Below, in pieces: positions 46,410-56,220 of a stretch of DNA of 56,220 nt (positions are counted from its first letter, which is position 1; every line of letters begins with the position of its first letter). The notes below the pieces were generated by a model. The model ran no database searches. It was not told the DNA's origin and saw nothing but the letters and a program-made list of their open reading frames with translations. Both the position numbers and the translations under genes were made by a program. The stretch covers positions 1 through 56,220 of the forward strand of contig NZ_AHZC01000077.1 in assembly GCF_000247475.1 (NCBI RefSeq), in the 5' to 3' direction. This stretch comes from Rhizobium sp. PDO1-076 (GTDB lineage Bacteria > Pseudomonadota > Alphaproteobacteria > Rhizobiales > Rhizobiaceae).

Positions 46410-47717
46410 TTATTCGTAGCGCAATGCCTGCACCGGATCGAGCCGCGAGGCCCGCCAGGCAGGGAAAATGGTCGCCATGAAGGACAGGCTGAGCGCCATC
46501 ACCACCACGGAAATCGTCTCGCCGACATTCATGTCCGCCGGCAACTGGCTGAGGAAATAGAGTTCCGGATCAAACAGCACCGTGCCCGAAACCCAGGAGA
46601 AGAACTGGCGGATCGATTCGATGTTCAGACAGACCAGCACACCGAGCAGGACGCCGGCAAAGGTGCCCGTCGTGCCGATGGCCGCACCCGTCATGAAGAA
46701 GATGCGCATGATCGCGCCCGATGTCGCGCCCATGGTGCGCAGGATGGCGATGTCGCTCGCCTTGTCCTTGACCAGCATGATCAGGCCGGAAATGATGTTG
46801 AGTGCCGCAACAAGCACGATCAGCGTCAGGATCATGAACATGACGTTGCGCTCGACCTGCAGCGCCGAGAAGAAAGTCTGGTTGCGCTGGCGCCAATCGG
46901 TGATGAAGATCTGTCGGCCAGCAGCCTGCTCGATCAGCGGGCGCAGGTCGTCCACCGCATCGGGATCGGAGATAAACAGCTCGATCGACTGGACGATGCC
47001 TTCGACATTGAAATAGAGTTGCGCTTCCTCGAGCGGCATATAGATGATCGAGGCGTCATATTCCGACATGCCGATCTCGAAGATGCCCGAGACCGGGTAG
47101 GACTTGACCCGTGGATTGACACCCATCGGAGTCACGTCGCCTTCAGGCGAAACGAGCGTGATCGTGTCACCGGCGCTCAGGCCCAGTTGCGCTGCCATGC
47201 GCGAACCGATCAGGACGCCCTGCCCGGCGGTGAAGCCGACCATGTCGCCGGAGCGGATGTTGCTGGAAACCACACTGAGCTTGGCAAGGTCATCCGGACG
47301 GATGCCGCGAACCAGCGCGCCGGTTCCGGCCCCTTCCCGCCCCGAGGCCAATGTCTGGCCTTCGACAAGCGGCAAAGCCATGGTCACGCCCGGAACCGCC
47401 GAAAAGCGCGTGGCGAGATCAGCATAGTCGTTCAGCGGCTGATCGATCGGCTGCACGATCATATGGCCGTTGATGCCCAGAATGCGCGACACCAGTTCGG
47501 TGCGGAAACCGTTCATCACCGCCATGACGATGATCAGTGTCGCCACGCCGAGCATGATGCCGACGAAGGAAAAGCCGGCGATCACCGAAATGAACGCCTC
47601 CTTGCGCCGCGCTCTCAGGTAGCGCCAGGCGACCATGCGTTCAAAGGCGGAAAAAGCCCGTGCGGCGGTGCCCTTTTGGGCTGTGCCCGTCTCGTTGCCA
47701 GCGGCTTTGCTCGCCAT
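46410..47717 (-). CDS. lolC: Lipoprotein-releasing ABC transporter permease
   Basis: This 435-residue LolC/E-type permease has a membrane helix near 45-65 ([21 protein letters not shown]) and a large periplasmic domain (~70-290) starting [17 protein letters not shown]. Three C-terminal helices belong to the FtsX fold, with [25 protein letters not shown] as the conserved loop. It ends [15 protein letters not shown]. Many alphaproteobacteria have a single LolC/E-type protein, and only one is seen here. It lies 21 bp after proS. Confidence 0.94.
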   Translation of the reverse strand: MASKAAGNETGTAQKGTAARAFSAFERMVAWRYLRARRKEAFISVIAGFSFVGIMLGVATLIIVMAVMNGFRTELVSRILGINGHMIVQPIDQPLNDYADLATRFSAVPGVTMALPLVEGQTLASGREGAGTGALVRGIRPDDLAKLSVVSSNIRSGDMVGFTAGQGVLIGSRMAAQLGLSAGDTITLVSPEGDVTPMGVNPRVKSYPVSGIFEIGMSEYDASIIYMPLEEAQLYFNVEGIVQSIELFISDPDAVDDLRPLIEQAAGRQIFITDWRQRNQTFFSALQVERNVMFMILTLIVLVAALNIISGLIMLVKDKASDIAILRTMGATSGAIMRIFFMTGAAIGTTGTFAGVLLGVLVCLNIESIRQFFSWVSGTVLFDPELYFLSQLPADMNVGETISVVVMALSLSFMATIFPAWRASRLDPVQALRYE

Positions 47718-47738
47718 GGTGTCTCCCTGCTTTCGCCT

Positions 47739-49061
47739 TTAGGCAGTCAGCTTGTTGATCGCCGCTTCGATCGTCATCGTCTCGCGCGCTCCGGTCTTAC
47801 GGTCCTTGAGCTCGATTTCGCCAGCAGCGACCGAGCGCGGACCGGCAATGATCTGCACCGGCACACCGATCAGGTCTGCCGTGGCGAACTTGGTGCCGGC
47901 GCGATCATCGGTGTCGTCGAGCAGAACGTCCTTGCCGGCCTTGAGCAGGGCAGCGTAGAGCGTTTCGCATGCGGCGTCGCAAGCCTCATCGCCTGCCTTC
48001 ATGTTGATCACGGCAGCATCAAACGGCGCGACGGATGCCGGCCAGATGATTCCGTTGTCGTCATGCGAGGCTTCGATGATGGCGGGAACAAGGCGTGACG
48101 GACCAATGCCATAGGAACCCATGTGGACAAGGTGTTCCTTGCCGTCCGGACCCTGGACCTTGGCGCCCATCGGTTCGGAATATTTGGTGCCGAAATAGAA
48201 GATGTGGCCGACTTCGATGCCACGGGCAGACAGACGGTCACCGTCGGGGATCGCGTTGAACGCCGCCTCGTCGTGCATTTCCGATGTTGCGGCATAGACC
48301 GAAGTCCACTTGTCGAAGATCGCCTGCAGGCCGGCAACATCGTCGAAATCGGTATCTTCCGGCGGAATGTCGAAATCGACGAAAGCCTTGTGGGAAAACA
48401 CTTCGGACTCGCCGGTCTCGGCCAGAATGATGAACTCGTGGCTGTGATTGCCGCCGATCGGGCCGGTATCGGCGCGCATCGGGATCGCGCGCATGCCAAG
48501 ACGGGCAAAGGTGCGCAGATAGGCGGCAAACATCTTATTGTAGGAATGGATCGCATCGGCCTGGGTTAGGTCGAAGGAATAGGCATCCTTCATCAGGAAT
48601 TCGCGCGAACGCATGGTGCCGAAACGCGGGCGGATCTCGTCGCGGAACTTCAGCTGGATATGGTAGAGGTTGAGCGGCAGGCTCTTGTAGGATTTGACCG
48701 ACGAGCGGAAAATGTCGGTGATCATTTCCTCATTGGTCGGGCCATACAGCATCGGGCGGTCCTGACGGTCCTTGATGCGCAGCATTTCCTTGCCATAGTC
48801 CTCGTAGCGACCGCTTTCCTGCCAGAGTTCGGCCGACTGCAGGGTCGGCATCGACAATTCGATGGCGCCGGCGCGGTTCTGCTCTTCCCGAATGATCTTG
48901 TTGACCTTGTCGAGTACGCGCTTGCCAAGCGGCAGCCAGGAATAGATCCCCTGGCTCTGCTGACGGATCATTCCGGCCCGCAGCATCAGACGGTGGGAGA
49001 CGATTTCGGCTTCCTTCGGGTTTTCCTTCAGGATCGGCATGAAATAGCGCGACAGACGCAT
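47739..49061 (-). CDS. proS: Prolyl-tRNA synthetase, short alphaproteobacterial type
   Basis: ProS charges tRNA(Pro). At 440 residues it lacks the editing insertion of E. coli ProS (~570), as is usual in alphaproteobacteria. It starts [30 protein letters not shown]. Class II motifs are [19 protein letters not shown] (motif 2) and [23 protein letters not shown] (motif 3). The anticodon-binding domain is C-terminal. It precedes lolC in the same direction. Confidence 0.96.
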   Translation of the reverse strand: MRLSRYFMPILKENPKEAEIVSHRLMLRAGMIRQQSQGIYSWLPLGKRVLDKVNKIIREEQNRAGAIELSMPTLQSAELWQESGRYEDYGKEMLRIKDRQDRPMLYGPTNEEMITDIFRSSVKSYKSLPLNLYHIQLKFRDEIRPRFGTMRSREFLMKDAYSFDLTQADAIHSYNKMFAAYLRTFARLGMRAIPMRADTGPIGGNHSHEFIILAETGESEVFSHKAFVDFDIPPEDTDFDDVAGLQAIFDKWTSVYAATSEMHDEAAFNAIPDGDRLSARGIEVGHIFYFGTKYSEPMGAKVQGPDGKEHLVHMGSYGIGPSRLVPAIIEASHDDNGIIWPASVAPFDAAVINMKAGDEACDAACETLYAALLKAGKDVLLDDTDDRAGTKFATADLIGVPVQIIAGPRSVAAGEIELKDRKTGARETMTIEAAINKLTA

Positions 49062-49356
49062 AACAATTTCCAGCTGGTTGATGATCCGGCCAAGCGGCGG
49101 AATCAGCGATTGAAATGGGATATCCGGATGCGTTCATAGCTGTTTCAGCATCCGATGAAAACCCGCAAGCGATATCGTGCGACTTCGCCCACAAGCGGTT
49201 GTCCCAGCCGTTACGTAGCCTCGGAAGAGGTCGCAAATGCTGTCGTTTTATGGCAGCCGTGCGACATTTAGAGCCATGGTGATTTTTTTCGGTGACTGTA
49301 GCATTTATGCAAATTTGGGGGGTGACAACGTCCACGGATTGGGCTAGTTTCAGCCC

Positions 49357-49504
49357 ATAAAAGAGGCAGGGAGTTCAAATTCTTGCCATTATCGCGGTAA
49401 AGTCTTGGGAGGATCAGATCTTAGGCGCGCTTGTCGCAGCCCCTTAATTGGTGAAGGATCACGCGATTATTAGAACAAGGTCTTCACAGACCTTGTTTTT
49501 TTTT
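49357..49504 (+). ncRNA. Small RNA candidate, alpha-r9 (Smr9C)-like
   Basis: A plus-strand promoter GTGACA (49322-49327) / CTAGTT (49344-49349), with 16 bp spacing, would start RNA near 49357. A perfect terminator AACAAGGTCT-TCAC-AGACCTTGTT then nine T ends it near 49504, giving ~148 nt. The alpha-r9 family of rhizobia, first seen as Smr9C in Sinorhizobium meliloti, has about this length and, as I recall, sits next to proS. The family link rests on position, size and terminator, not on alignment. Confidence 0.6.
49474..49504 (+). terminator. sRNA terminator
   Basis: A 10 bp perfect stem (49474-49483 with 49488-49497), a TCAC loop and a run of nine T on the plus strand. On the minus strand no T run follows, so the terminator serves a plus-strand transcript, not the DUF1467 gene. 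Confidence 0.88.
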
Positions 49505-49578
49505 GGCCTGTCGAAACAATAAAAAGAGCGACCAAAATCCGCCCTCTCTGCGAGGTTCCTGCGTTGGTGCGCTGGTTC

Positions 49579-49851
49579 CTACTTCCGGAACTCCGGAAGA
49601 ATTCGCGGCAAGTCGTTGACGCTGATACCGAAATAGGCGCTCGCCACATACCAGCCGCCATAGATCAGCGCAGATACGACCGTCGTCGTCATCATCACGC
49701 GGAAAGCGCGAAACCTGGTCGGCGCACTGGCGACCGTGCCAAGAACCACATCGTGATCTTCCTCCTGGGTCCGAAGGCCAATCGGCAGGACGACAAACAG
49801 CGTCAGCCACCAAATGACGAAATAGACCGCCAGCGCTGAAATGATGGCCAT
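49579..49851 (-). CDS. DUF1467 small membrane protein
   Basis: From the ATG at 49851, after AGTGGAGAGCAGG, the product is 90 residues. Two membrane helices are visible: ISALAVYFVIWWLTLFVVLPIGL and VMMTTTVVSALIYGGWYVASAYF. The loop RTQEEDHDVVLGTVASAPTRFRAF is the signature of DUF1467, an alphaproteobacterial family of unknown function that sits with mce and rnj. Confidence 0.88.
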   Translation of the reverse strand: MAIISALAVYFVIWWLTLFVVLPIGLRTQEEDHDVVLGTVASAPTRFRAFRVMMTTTVVSALIYGGWYVASAYFGISVNDLPRILPEFRK

Positions 49852-49977
49852 ATACCTGCTCTCCACTTGCCGCGCCTGCGGCCCCTATTGCATGGTGCAT
49901 CCGAGATGGCCCCGATACCGGCACCACTGGTTGCTATAATCCCCTGATGCCTGCGGCACAAAGGACAAAGCGACGCA

Positions 49978-50382
49978 TCAGACCTGTTCGAGTTCGATCA
50001 AAGTGCCGAAGAAGTCCTTCGGATGGAGAAAGAGAACCGGCTTTCCATGCGCGCCGATCTTCGGTTCGCCCGAACCGAGTACGCGTGCGCCAGCTTCGGT
50101 CAACTGGTCGCGCGCGGCAAGGATGTCGTCCACTTCGTAGCAGATATGGTGCATGCCGCCGCCGGGATTCTTGGCGAGAAACGCTGCGATCGGCGAATCC
50201 TCACCAAGCGGCGCCAGCAATTCCACCTTCGTATTGGGCAGTTCGACGAAAACCACCATCACGCCATGCTCCTGCAAAGCCTGCGCCTGGGATACTTTTG
50301 CACCCAGCGTGTCGCGATAACCCGCCGTTGCACTGACAAGATCAGGAACGGCGATGGCAATGTGATTGACGCGACCCAGCAT
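49978..50382 (-). CDS. mce: Methylmalonyl-CoA epimerase
   Basis: The enzyme interconverts (R)- and (S)-methylmalonyl-CoA in propionate metabolism. The ATG at 50382 follows CGAGGAG and gives 134 residues. It is a VOC-fold enzyme with metal ligands in GRVNHIAIAV, GMHHICYEV and FGTLIELEQV. VELPNTKVELLAPLGEDSPI is characteristic of this family. The association with rnj is common in alphaproteobacteria. Confidence 0.93.
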   Translation of the reverse strand: MLGRVNHIAIAVPDLVSATAGYRDTLGAKVSQAQALQEHGVMVVFVELPNTKVELLAPLGEDSPIAAFLAKNPGGGMHHICYEVDDILAARDQLTEAGARVLGSGEPKIGAHGKPVLFLHPKDFFGTLIELEQV

Positions 50383-50441
50383 GCTGCTTCTCCTCGAAAA
50401 TCGATGCGGGGACATTAATGCGCCTGTCCCCGCGCCGTCCC

Positions 50442-52109
50442 TCAGACTTTGGTCAGGAAGACGGTGACGATCGGCTTCTTGCCCCAGGCTTCGTTGGCTG
50501 CCGAGCGCACAGCGCGCCGGACGGCTTCGCGGACCATTTCGAGTTCCTTGCGGCGGGTGCGTGGAATGCTTTCTACCGCGCCGAGCACGGCGTCATACAG
50601 CGTGTCTTCCATGTCCTCGCCCTCGATGTCGAGTTCCGGAAGGCCATAAGCCACGACATCTGGATCGCCGACGAAATCGAAACGGCTGTCGAGAAGAACG
50701 TTGACCGAGACATGACCGGCATAGGAGAGACGCTTGCGATCGGCGATGCCCATTTCTTCCAGGTCGCCAACCAGCTTGCCGTCCTTGTAGACGCGGCCGA
50801 CCTGTGCCTTGCCGATCACTTCGACGGCACCCGGTGCAAGACGCAGGATGTCGCCGTTGCGAACCTTGGGAACGGTCTCGATCCCGGCCTGAAGCGCGAG
50901 CTCGCCCTGGGCGACCAGATGTGCTGCTTCACCGTGAACTGGCACAAGCACTTTCGGTCTGGTCCATTCATACATCTTCAGCAGTTCGTTGCGGCGGGGG
51001 TGGCCCGACACATGCACCAGCGCCTCGCTATCGGTGACGATGTGCACGCCCTGCTCGACGAGACCATTCTTGATGTCCTGGATGGCCTTTTCGTTGCCCG
51101 GGATAGCGCGGGAGGAGAAGACGACCGTATCGCCGGCGGCAAGCGCGACATTGCGCATTTCATCGCGTGACAGTTTGGCAAGTGCGGCGCGCGACTCGCC
51201 CTGGCTGCCGGTCAGGATGACCACGACCTTGTCGCGCGGAATGAAACCGAATTCGTCTTCGGCGATGAACGGACGCAGTCCTTCCATGATGCCGATATCA
51301 TGGGCGACGGCCGTCACACGCTTCAGTGAACTGCCAAGCAGCAGCACTTCGCGACCGGCGGCTTCTGCTGCCTCGGCGATCGACCGGATACGGCCGACAT
51401 TCGACGAGAAGGTAGTGATGGCGACGCGACCCTCGGCTGCCACGATGATCTTGCGCAGGCCTTCGGACACTTCCTCTTCCGACGGCGACACACCATCGCG
51501 CATCGCGTTGGTCGAATCGCACATGACGGCGAGCACGCCTTCATCGCCAACGGCGCGGAAGCGTTGCTCGTCGGTAATCGGGCCAAGCGACGGATTGTGG
51601 TCGATCTTCCAGTCGCCGGTATGGACCAGATTGCCGAGCGGCGTGCGGATGATCAGCGACATCGGCTCGGGGATCGAGTGATTGACACCGATCGCCTCGA
51701 TCGAAAATGGCCCGACGTTGATCGTGTCGCCGGCCTTAAAGGGCGTGATCGGAATCTCGGCGCGACTGCCTTCGTAGGCGCGCTTGGCTTCGAGCATGCC
51801 GGCGGTGAAGCCCGAGGCATAGACCGGCACATTCAGACCCGGCCACAAATCGTTCAAGGCGCCGTAATGGTCCTCGTGGGCATGGGTAATGATGATGGCC
51901 TTTAGATTCTTCTTCTGCTTTTGGATGAAGCTGATATCGGGGAAAACCAGATCGACGCCGGGCAGATCCGGGCCGGCAAAGGTCACGCCGCAATCGACCA
52001 TAATCCATTGCCGGTTTGCGGCCGGGCCGTAGCCGTAAAGCGCGAGGTTCATACCGATTTCACCCACGCCGCCAAGCGGCAGGAAAACCAGTTCGTCGTT
52101 GTTAGCCAT
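50442..52109 (-). CDS. rnj: Ribonuclease J
   Basis: RNase J is a combined 5'-3' exo- and endoribonuclease used in rRNA and mRNA processing in alphaproteobacteria. The product is 555 residues. The metallo-beta-lactamase domain opens LVFLPLGGVGEIGMNLALYG and carries ITHAHEDHYGAL (H76, H78, D80, H81). The beta-CASP domain follows (MCDSTNAMRDGVSPSE, VSGHPRR), then a short C-terminal domain ending IVTVFLTKV. It lies 18 bp after birA. Confidence 0.96.
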   Translation of the reverse strand: MANNDELVFLPLGGVGEIGMNLALYGYGPAANRQWIMVDCGVTFAGPDLPGVDLVFPDISFIQKQKKNLKAIIITHAHEDHYGALNDLWPGLNVPVYASGFTAGMLEAKRAYEGSRAEIPITPFKAGDTINVGPFSIEAIGVNHSIPEPMSLIIRTPLGNLVHTGDWKIDHNPSLGPITDEQRFRAVGDEGVLAVMCDSTNAMRDGVSPSEEEVSEGLRKIIVAAEGRVAITTFSSNVGRIRSIAEAAEAAGREVLLLGSSLKRVTAVAHDIGIMEGLRPFIAEDEFGFIPRDKVVVILTGSQGESRAALAKLSRDEMRNVALAAGDTVVFSSRAIPGNEKAIQDIKNGLVEQGVHIVTDSEALVHVSGHPRRNELLKMYEWTRPKVLVPVHGEAAHLVAQGELALQAGIETVPKVRNGDILRLAPGAVEVIGKAQVGRVYKDGKLVGDLEEMGIADRKRLSYAGHVSVNVLLDSRFDFVGDPDVVAYGLPELDIEGEDMEDTLYDAVLGAVESIPRTRRKELEMVREAVRRAVRSAANEAWGKKPIVTVFLTKV

Positions 52110-52127
52110 TCTTTTTCCTGATCCAGT

Positions 52128-52895
52128 TTACCCGAAAAACACATCACCTGCGGCGATGGTCATGGTTCCATCGGTGCCGCGGTCGAGCAATAGAACTCCC
52201 TTATCATCGATTCCGGCAAAGATCCCGGGAATCGAGCGATCCGGCAGATTGACAGTTATTTTCTCACCAAGGCCGCAGGCCGCATGCCGCCAGCGCTTGA
52301 CGATCGCGCCGATGCCCCTGCCCTGATCCCAGATCGAAATCGCATCGGCCATCTCGGCGAAAAGATGGGCAAACACCTCTTCCGGTGAGATCGACACACC
52401 TTCGTCGGCAAGCGAGGTCACCGGATAGAGCCCCTGGTCGGGACGCACGACGATGTTGATGCCGATGCCGATCACCAAGGCTGTGCGTCCATCGGCCAGT
52501 TTCTCCGCTTCCATCAGGATGCCGGAGGTCTTGCGACGGCCGATCAGCACATCGTTCGGCCACTTGATTTCCACGGGAGCGGCGCCGTGCGGCATGACCG
52601 CACGAATGGATGCGTGCACAGCCGTTGCGACTGCGAGCGGCAAGGATGACAGCTCTTCCATCGGCGCCGGATCGATCAAGAGCAGGGATGCATAGAGATT
52701 GCCGCGCTCCGAGACCCAGGTACGGCCGCGCCGGCCGCGACCACCGCTCTGGCATTTCGCCGTGATCCAGAGAAAACCAGAATCGCCCGCGCGAGCGCGG
52801 GCGAGACATTCACTGTTGGTGGACGAGACCTCGTCCAGGGATTCGTGCCGGAAGTCGTCGATCGACAAGCGGCGGGCTCTGCCGACGCCTGTCAA
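52128..52895 (-). CDS. birA: Biotin-[acetyl-CoA-carboxylase] ligase
   Basis: BirA activates biotin and attaches it to AccB K121 (encoded at 3221-3688) and other carboxylases. It has 255 residues, with no N-terminal helix-turn-helix, so it is a ligase only and not a repressor. Motifs are [23 protein letters not shown] (biotinoyl-AMP loop), KWPNDVLI and LVIGIGINI. The start overlaps the nuoN stop by 4 bp. Confidence 0.95.
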   Translation of the reverse strand: MTGVGRARRLSIDDFRHESLDEVSSTNSECLARARAGDSGFLWITAKCQSGGRGRRGRTWVSERGNLYASLLLIDPAPMEELSSLPLAVATAVHASIRAVMPHGAAPVEIKWPNDVLIGRRKTSGILMEAEKLADGRTALVIGIGINIVVRPDQGLYPVTSLADEGVSISPEEVFAHLFAEMADAISIWDQGRGIGAIVKRWRHAACGLGEKITVNLPDRSIPGIFAGIDDKGVLLLDRGTDGTMTIAAGDVFFG

Positions 52896-54337
52896 TTAAA
52901 CAGCGTCTTTGCAGCCGCTTCGGCAGCCGTGCCGAGCGGGCCGCCGAAGACGACGTAGCCGACAACAAACAGGCCGGAAAGGCCGAAGACCAGTCGCAGT
53001 TCGCCGGCCGTGCGGGCAAACTCGCCCTTAGCTTCATCGAACCACATGACCTTGACGATGCGCAGATAGTAGAAGGCACCGATGACCGAGGCCAGCACAC
53101 CGATGATCGCCAGGGCATAAAGCTTGGCTTCGATGGCTGCGACAAAGACGAAGTACTTGGCGAAGAAGCCTGCCAGCGGCGGAATGCCGGCCAGCGAGAA
53201 CATCAACGCTGTCAGAACAAAGGCCATGAACGGACGGGTGGTCGATAGGCCGGCGAGATCGTCGATGTTTTCGACATTGCCGCCTTCCTTCTGGCGCATC
53301 GCCATGATGCAGGCGAAGGTGCCGAGGGTCATGACGAGGTAAATCGCCATGTAGAGCAGGACACCGGACACGCCGCCGGCGGTGCCGGCTGCCAGACCAA
53401 CGAGCGCATAGCCCATGTGGCCGATCGATGAATAGGCCATCAGGCGCTTGATGTTGCGCTGACCGATGGCCGCAACCGAACCCAGAACCATCGAGGCGAT
53501 CGAGATGAACACGACGATCTGCTGCCACTCGGCGAAGATCGGCAGGAATGCGTCAATAACGATACGCACGAAGATCGCCATGGCACCGATCTTCGGTGCG
53601 GCTGCCAGAAAAGCAGTGACCGGGGTCGGAGCGCCTTCGTAAACGTCCGGCGTCCACATATGGAAGGGAACCGCCGAGATCTTGAAGGCAAGGCCGGCCA
53701 TAATGAAGACCAGACCGAAGATCAGGCCGAGCTGCGGCTCACCTGCCGACAGGACGGCCGCGATTTCGTCGAAGCCGGTATTGCCGGTGAAACCGTAGAC
53801 CAGCGACATGCCGTAAAGCAGCATGCCTGACGACAGTGCGCCGAGAACGAAATACTTGAGGCCGGCTTCGGTGGAGCGCAGGCTGTCGCGATTGATCGCA
53901 GCAACAACGTAGAGCGCAAGCGACTGAAGCTCGAGCGCCAGATAGACCGAGATCAGGTCATTGGCGGAGATCATCAGCATGATGCCGAGCGTCGCCAAAA
54001 CAAGCAGGACCGGGAACTCGAACTTGTCGAGATGGTCGTTCTTGGCATGGCCGACAGCCATGATCATCGCGGTGATCGAACCGATCAGGGCCAGGATCTT
54101 CATGAAGCGCGCAAAGCCATCGGCGATATAGGCGCCGTTGAAGGCTTCGCCCTCGCCCGAGAACCAGATGACGCAGACGCCGGCCGCCAACAGTAGTGCC
54201 ACGGCGAGGCCCGTGACGGTACCGGTCGCCCGATCGCCCGAAAACACGCCGATCATGAGCAACGCAAGCGCGCCGACGGCGAGGATCAGTTCCGGCGTGA
54301 CCAGATGCAGGCTTGCGATGAGAGTTTCAACGGTCAT
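52892..54337 (-). CDS. nuoN: NADH-quinone oxidoreductase subunit N
   Basis: NuoN is an antiporter-like proton-pumping subunit of Complex I. The product is 481 residues from the ATG at 54337, with about fourteen membrane helices. [31 protein letters not shown] is the conserved stretch with the key Lys. [22 protein letters not shown] and [14 protein letters not shown] are also typical. It lies 18 bp after nuoM and overlaps birA at its end. Confidence 0.97.
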   Translation of the reverse strand: MTVETLIASLHLVTPELILAVGALALLMIGVFSGDRATGTVTGLAVALLLAAGVCVIWFSGEGEAFNGAYIADGFARFMKILALIGSITAMIMAVGHAKNDHLDKFEFPVLLVLATLGIMLMISANDLISVYLALELQSLALYVVAAINRDSLRSTEAGLKYFVLGALSSGMLLYGMSLVYGFTGNTGFDEIAAVLSAGEPQLGLIFGLVFIMAGLAFKISAVPFHMWTPDVYEGAPTPVTAFLAAAPKIGAMAIFVRIVIDAFLPIFAEWQQIVVFISIASMVLGSVAAIGQRNIKRLMAYSSIGHMGYALVGLAAGTAGGVSGVLLYMAIYLVMTLGTFACIMAMRQKEGGNVENIDDLAGLSTTRPFMAFVLTALMFSLAGIPPLAGFFAKYFVFVAAIEAKLYALAIIGVLASVIGAFYYLRIVKVMWFDEAKGEFARTAGELRLVFGLSGLFVVGYVVFGGPLGTAAEAAAKTLFN

Positions 54338-54355
54338 ATCCAAAGGATCCTGTCG

Positions 54356-55867
54356 TCAGTTCGCAGTCAGCGCCAGGGACTGGGCTGCTTGCAAGGCTGC
54401 GGAATAGTTGTTCACCAGATGGTCAACGGAGGCGGCGGTCACATCCATGATCGGGGCCGGATAGACGCCGAAGAAAATGGTCAGCGCGATCAGCGGGTAA
54501 AGAATGAGCTTCTCACGGCCAGACAGATCAAGCATCGCCTTGACGCTTTCCTTCTCCAGCGCACCGAAGACGACCCGGCGATAGAGCCAGAGCGAATAGC
54601 CAGCCGAGAGAATGACACCGGTGGCGGCAAACAGCGCGACCCAGGTATTGGCGCGGAAGACGCCGATCAGGGTGAGGAATTCACCGACGAAACCCGAGGT
54701 ACCTGGCAGACCAACATTGGCCATGGTGAAGACCATGAAGGCAACGGCATATTTCGGCATGTTGGTGGCCAGGCCACCATAGGCGGTGATCTCGCGGGTA
54801 TGCAGGCGATCATAGATGACGCCGACACAGAAGAAGAGCGCGGCCGAGACGAAGCCGTGGCTGATCATCTGGAAGATCGCACCCTGGATGCCCTGCGCGT
54901 TGGCGGCAAACGTGCCCATGGTGACGTAACCCATGTGGGCGACGGACGAATAGGCGATGACCTTCTTCATGTCATCCTGCATCATGGCCACCAGCGAGGT
55001 GTAGATGATGGCGATGACCGACAAGGTGAAGACCAACGGGGCAAAATAGTCAGAGGCCAGCGGGAACATCGGCACCGAGAAGCGCAGCAGGCCGTAGCCG
55101 CCAAGCTTCAGGAGGATGCCGGCCAGAATCATCGAACCGGCGGTCGGCGCCTGGACGTGGGCATCCGGAAGCCAGGTATGAACCGGCCACATCGGCATCT
55201 TCACCGCGAACGAGGCGAAGAAGGCCAGCCACAGCCATGTCTGCATCTGCGGCGGGAATTCATGGGCAAGCAGCTGAGAAATGTCGGTCGTGCCGGCATC
55301 CCAGTACATCGCCATGATCGCGAGCAGCATCAGCACCGAGCCGAGCAGCGTGTAGAGGAAGAACTTGTAGGAGGCGTAGACGCGGTCCTTGCCACCCCAG
55401 ACGCCGATGATGATGAACATCGGGATCAGGCCTGCTTCGAAGAAGACGTAGAACAGCACGATGTCGAGCGACACGAAGACGCCGATCATCAGCGTTTCGA
55501 GCAGCAGGAAGGCGATCATGTATTCCTTGAGGCGCTTCTGGACCGAATTCCAGCTCGCCAGGATGCAGAACGGCATCAACAGCGTCGTCAGGACGACGAA
55601 GAGCATCGAGATGCCGTCGACGCCGACATGGTAGGCGATGCCGGTGCCGAGCCAGTCATGCTTTTCGACCATCTGGAAGCCGGTATTCGCATTGTCGAAG
55701 CCGATCCAGATGAACAGCGAGACGACAAAGGTGAAGACCGTGGTCAGCAGCGAGACATTGAGAATGTTGCGCCGACCAAGGGAAGTGTCACCGCGGGTGA
55801 GCAGCAGCAGTGCCACGCCAACCAGCGGCAGAAAGGTGACCGTCGAGAGAATTGGCCAGTCGGTCAT
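54356..55867 (-). CDS. nuoM: NADH-quinone oxidoreductase subunit M
   Basis: NuoM is an antiporter-like subunit of Complex I, 503 residues with about fourteen membrane helices. Conserved segments are [51 protein letters not shown] with the conserved Lys and the H-W-L-P-D-A-H turn, and [18 protein letters not shown]. Its ATG shares a base with the nuoL stop (TGATG). Confidence 0.97.
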   Translation of the reverse strand: MTDWPILSTVTFLPLVGVALLLLTRGDTSLGRRNILNVSLLTTVFTFVVSLFIWIGFDNANTGFQMVEKHDWLGTGIAYHVGVDGISMLFVVLTTLLMPFCILASWNSVQKRLKEYMIAFLLLETLMIGVFVSLDIVLFYVFFEAGLIPMFIIIGVWGGKDRVYASYKFFLYTLLGSVLMLLAIMAMYWDAGTTDISQLLAHEFPPQMQTWLWLAFFASFAVKMPMWPVHTWLPDAHVQAPTAGSMILAGILLKLGGYGLLRFSVPMFPLASDYFAPLVFTLSVIAIIYTSLVAMMQDDMKKVIAYSSVAHMGYVTMGTFAANAQGIQGAIFQMISHGFVSAALFFCVGVIYDRLHTREITAYGGLATNMPKYAVAFMVFTMANVGLPGTSGFVGEFLTLIGVFRANTWVALFAATGVILSAGYSLWLYRRVVFGALEKESVKAMLDLSGREKLILYPLIALTIFFGVYPAPIMDVTAASVDHLVNNYSAALQAAQSLALTAN

Positions 55868-56220
55868 CAGAAGGAACTCCCGAGCATCATCCAGGTAATA
55901 AGGGCGGCGACACCGATCAGCATCGCGAAGGCATAATGATAGAGGTAGCCGGACTGCAGGCGGACAACCCTCTGGGTCAGGCCGGCAACAGAGGCAGCAA
56001 CGCCGTTCGGGCCGTAAGCGTCGATGGTGGCAACGTCACCCTTCTTCCACAGGAAGCGGCCGAGCGCCTTGGACGAACGAACGAAGAGGAAGTCGTAAAG
56101 CTCGTCGAAATACCACTTGTTGAGCAGGAACTGGTAGAGCATCCACTGCTGCTCGGCGAGCTTCTTCGGTGCCGACGGGTTCTTGATATACATGTACCAG
56201 GCGGTGACGAAGCCGATCAG
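55867..56220 (-). CDS. nuoL: NADH-quinone oxidoreductase subunit L, C-terminal end only
   Basis: The frame runs in from the window edge and ends at 55867, giving the last ~117 residues. [29 protein letters not shown] and [27 protein letters not shown] are the typical NuoL lateral-helix end and last membrane helix. The gene begins beyond the window. The order nuoL-nuoM-nuoN supports the assignment. Confidence 0.95.
   Translation of the reverse strand: MIGFVTAWYMYIKNPSAPKKLAEQQWMLYQFLLNKWYFDELYDFLFVRSSKALGRFLWKKGDVATIDAYGPNGVAASVAGLTQRVVRLQSGYLYHYAFAMLIGVAALITWMMLGSSF

Larger units (their letters stand above)
49062..49578. other. 517 bp gap between proS and the DUF1467 gene
   Basis: It contains the proS leader on the minus strand (no confident promoter found) and a plus-strand small RNA with its terminator at 49357-49504. 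I see no protein gene in it. A TTCAAATTC segment near 49374 is not part of a tRNA: no acceptor or anticodon stems surround it. Confidence 0.55.

Noticed and set aside
49371..49385. TTCAAAT segment as the T-loop of a tRNA
   Set aside because: No paired acceptor, D or anticodon arms surround it. It lies inside the candidate sRNA.
54305..55936. 543-codon plus-strand frame antisense to nuoM
   Set aside because: It is extremely rich in Glu, Asp, Gln and His, as expected from reading membrane-protein codons backwards.

Overview
The window is a 56.2 kb piece of an alphaproteobacterial chromosome of the Rhizobiaceae type (Rhizobium/Agrobacterium/Sinorhizobium relatives). The reasons are high GC by eye, gene orders such as aroQ-accB-accC-aat, gatC-gatA, divK-pleD and nuoLMN-birA-rnj-mce-DUF1467-proS-lolCD-dnaE, a short alphaproteobacterial-type ProS, RNase J, and two perfect alphaproteobacterial LexA boxes (GTTC-N7-GTTC). 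Nearly everything is core housekeeping sequence. There is no rRNA, tRNA, CRISPR array, transposase or prophage that I can recognise.

Layout. 1-10.8 kb: a cut GNAT gene, an aminotransferase, a periplasmic DsbA-like protein, aroQ, accBC (fatty-acid synthesis) and aat (N-end rule). Then come an orphan ParB-like gene of lower GC, a VOC protein, a rhizobial intergenic repeat, a DUF2155 protein, an NDUFA12-type Complex I protein and two GNATs. 10.8-18.8 kb: the amidotransferase genes gatC, gatA and gatB, with two lower-GC polyprenyl-sugar glycosyltransferases, a DUF1294 protein and a GNAT lying between gatA and gatB, followed by an UPF0173 hydrolase. 18.8-34.6 kb: ruvX, two small membrane proteins, an AEC transporter, an AidB-like acyl-CoA dehydrogenase, pyrB with a pyrC-like gene that lacks metal ligands, plsY, dprA, topA, rnr, a DUF983 protein, an MFS transporter and rpmG.

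34.6-41.9 kb: a 786 bp intergenic region with a candidate sRNA, the cell-cycle regulators pleD and divK, DUF3572 and HAD-like proteins, dinB with a LexA box directly before its start, a YoaK-type membrane protein and an L,D-transpeptidase. 41.9-56.2 kb, all on the minus strand: dnaE, an unlisted 28-residue membrane peptide under a perfect LexA box, lolD-lolC, proS, an sRNA resembling the alpha-r9 family, a DUF1467 protein, methylmalonyl-CoA epimerase, RNase J, biotin ligase (which serves the AccB encoded at 3.2 kb), nuoN, nuoM and the end of nuoL.

The most interesting point is the 28-codon membrane peptide at 45491-45577. It has a strong ribosome binding site and a LexA box inside its promoter spacer. 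It resembles in design, not demonstrably in sequence, the SOS-induced division inhibitor SidA of Caulobacter or the toxin TisB of E. coli. Other points are the metal-ligand-less PyrC homologue, the ParB-like orphan, two candidate sRNAs and several unusual overlaps.
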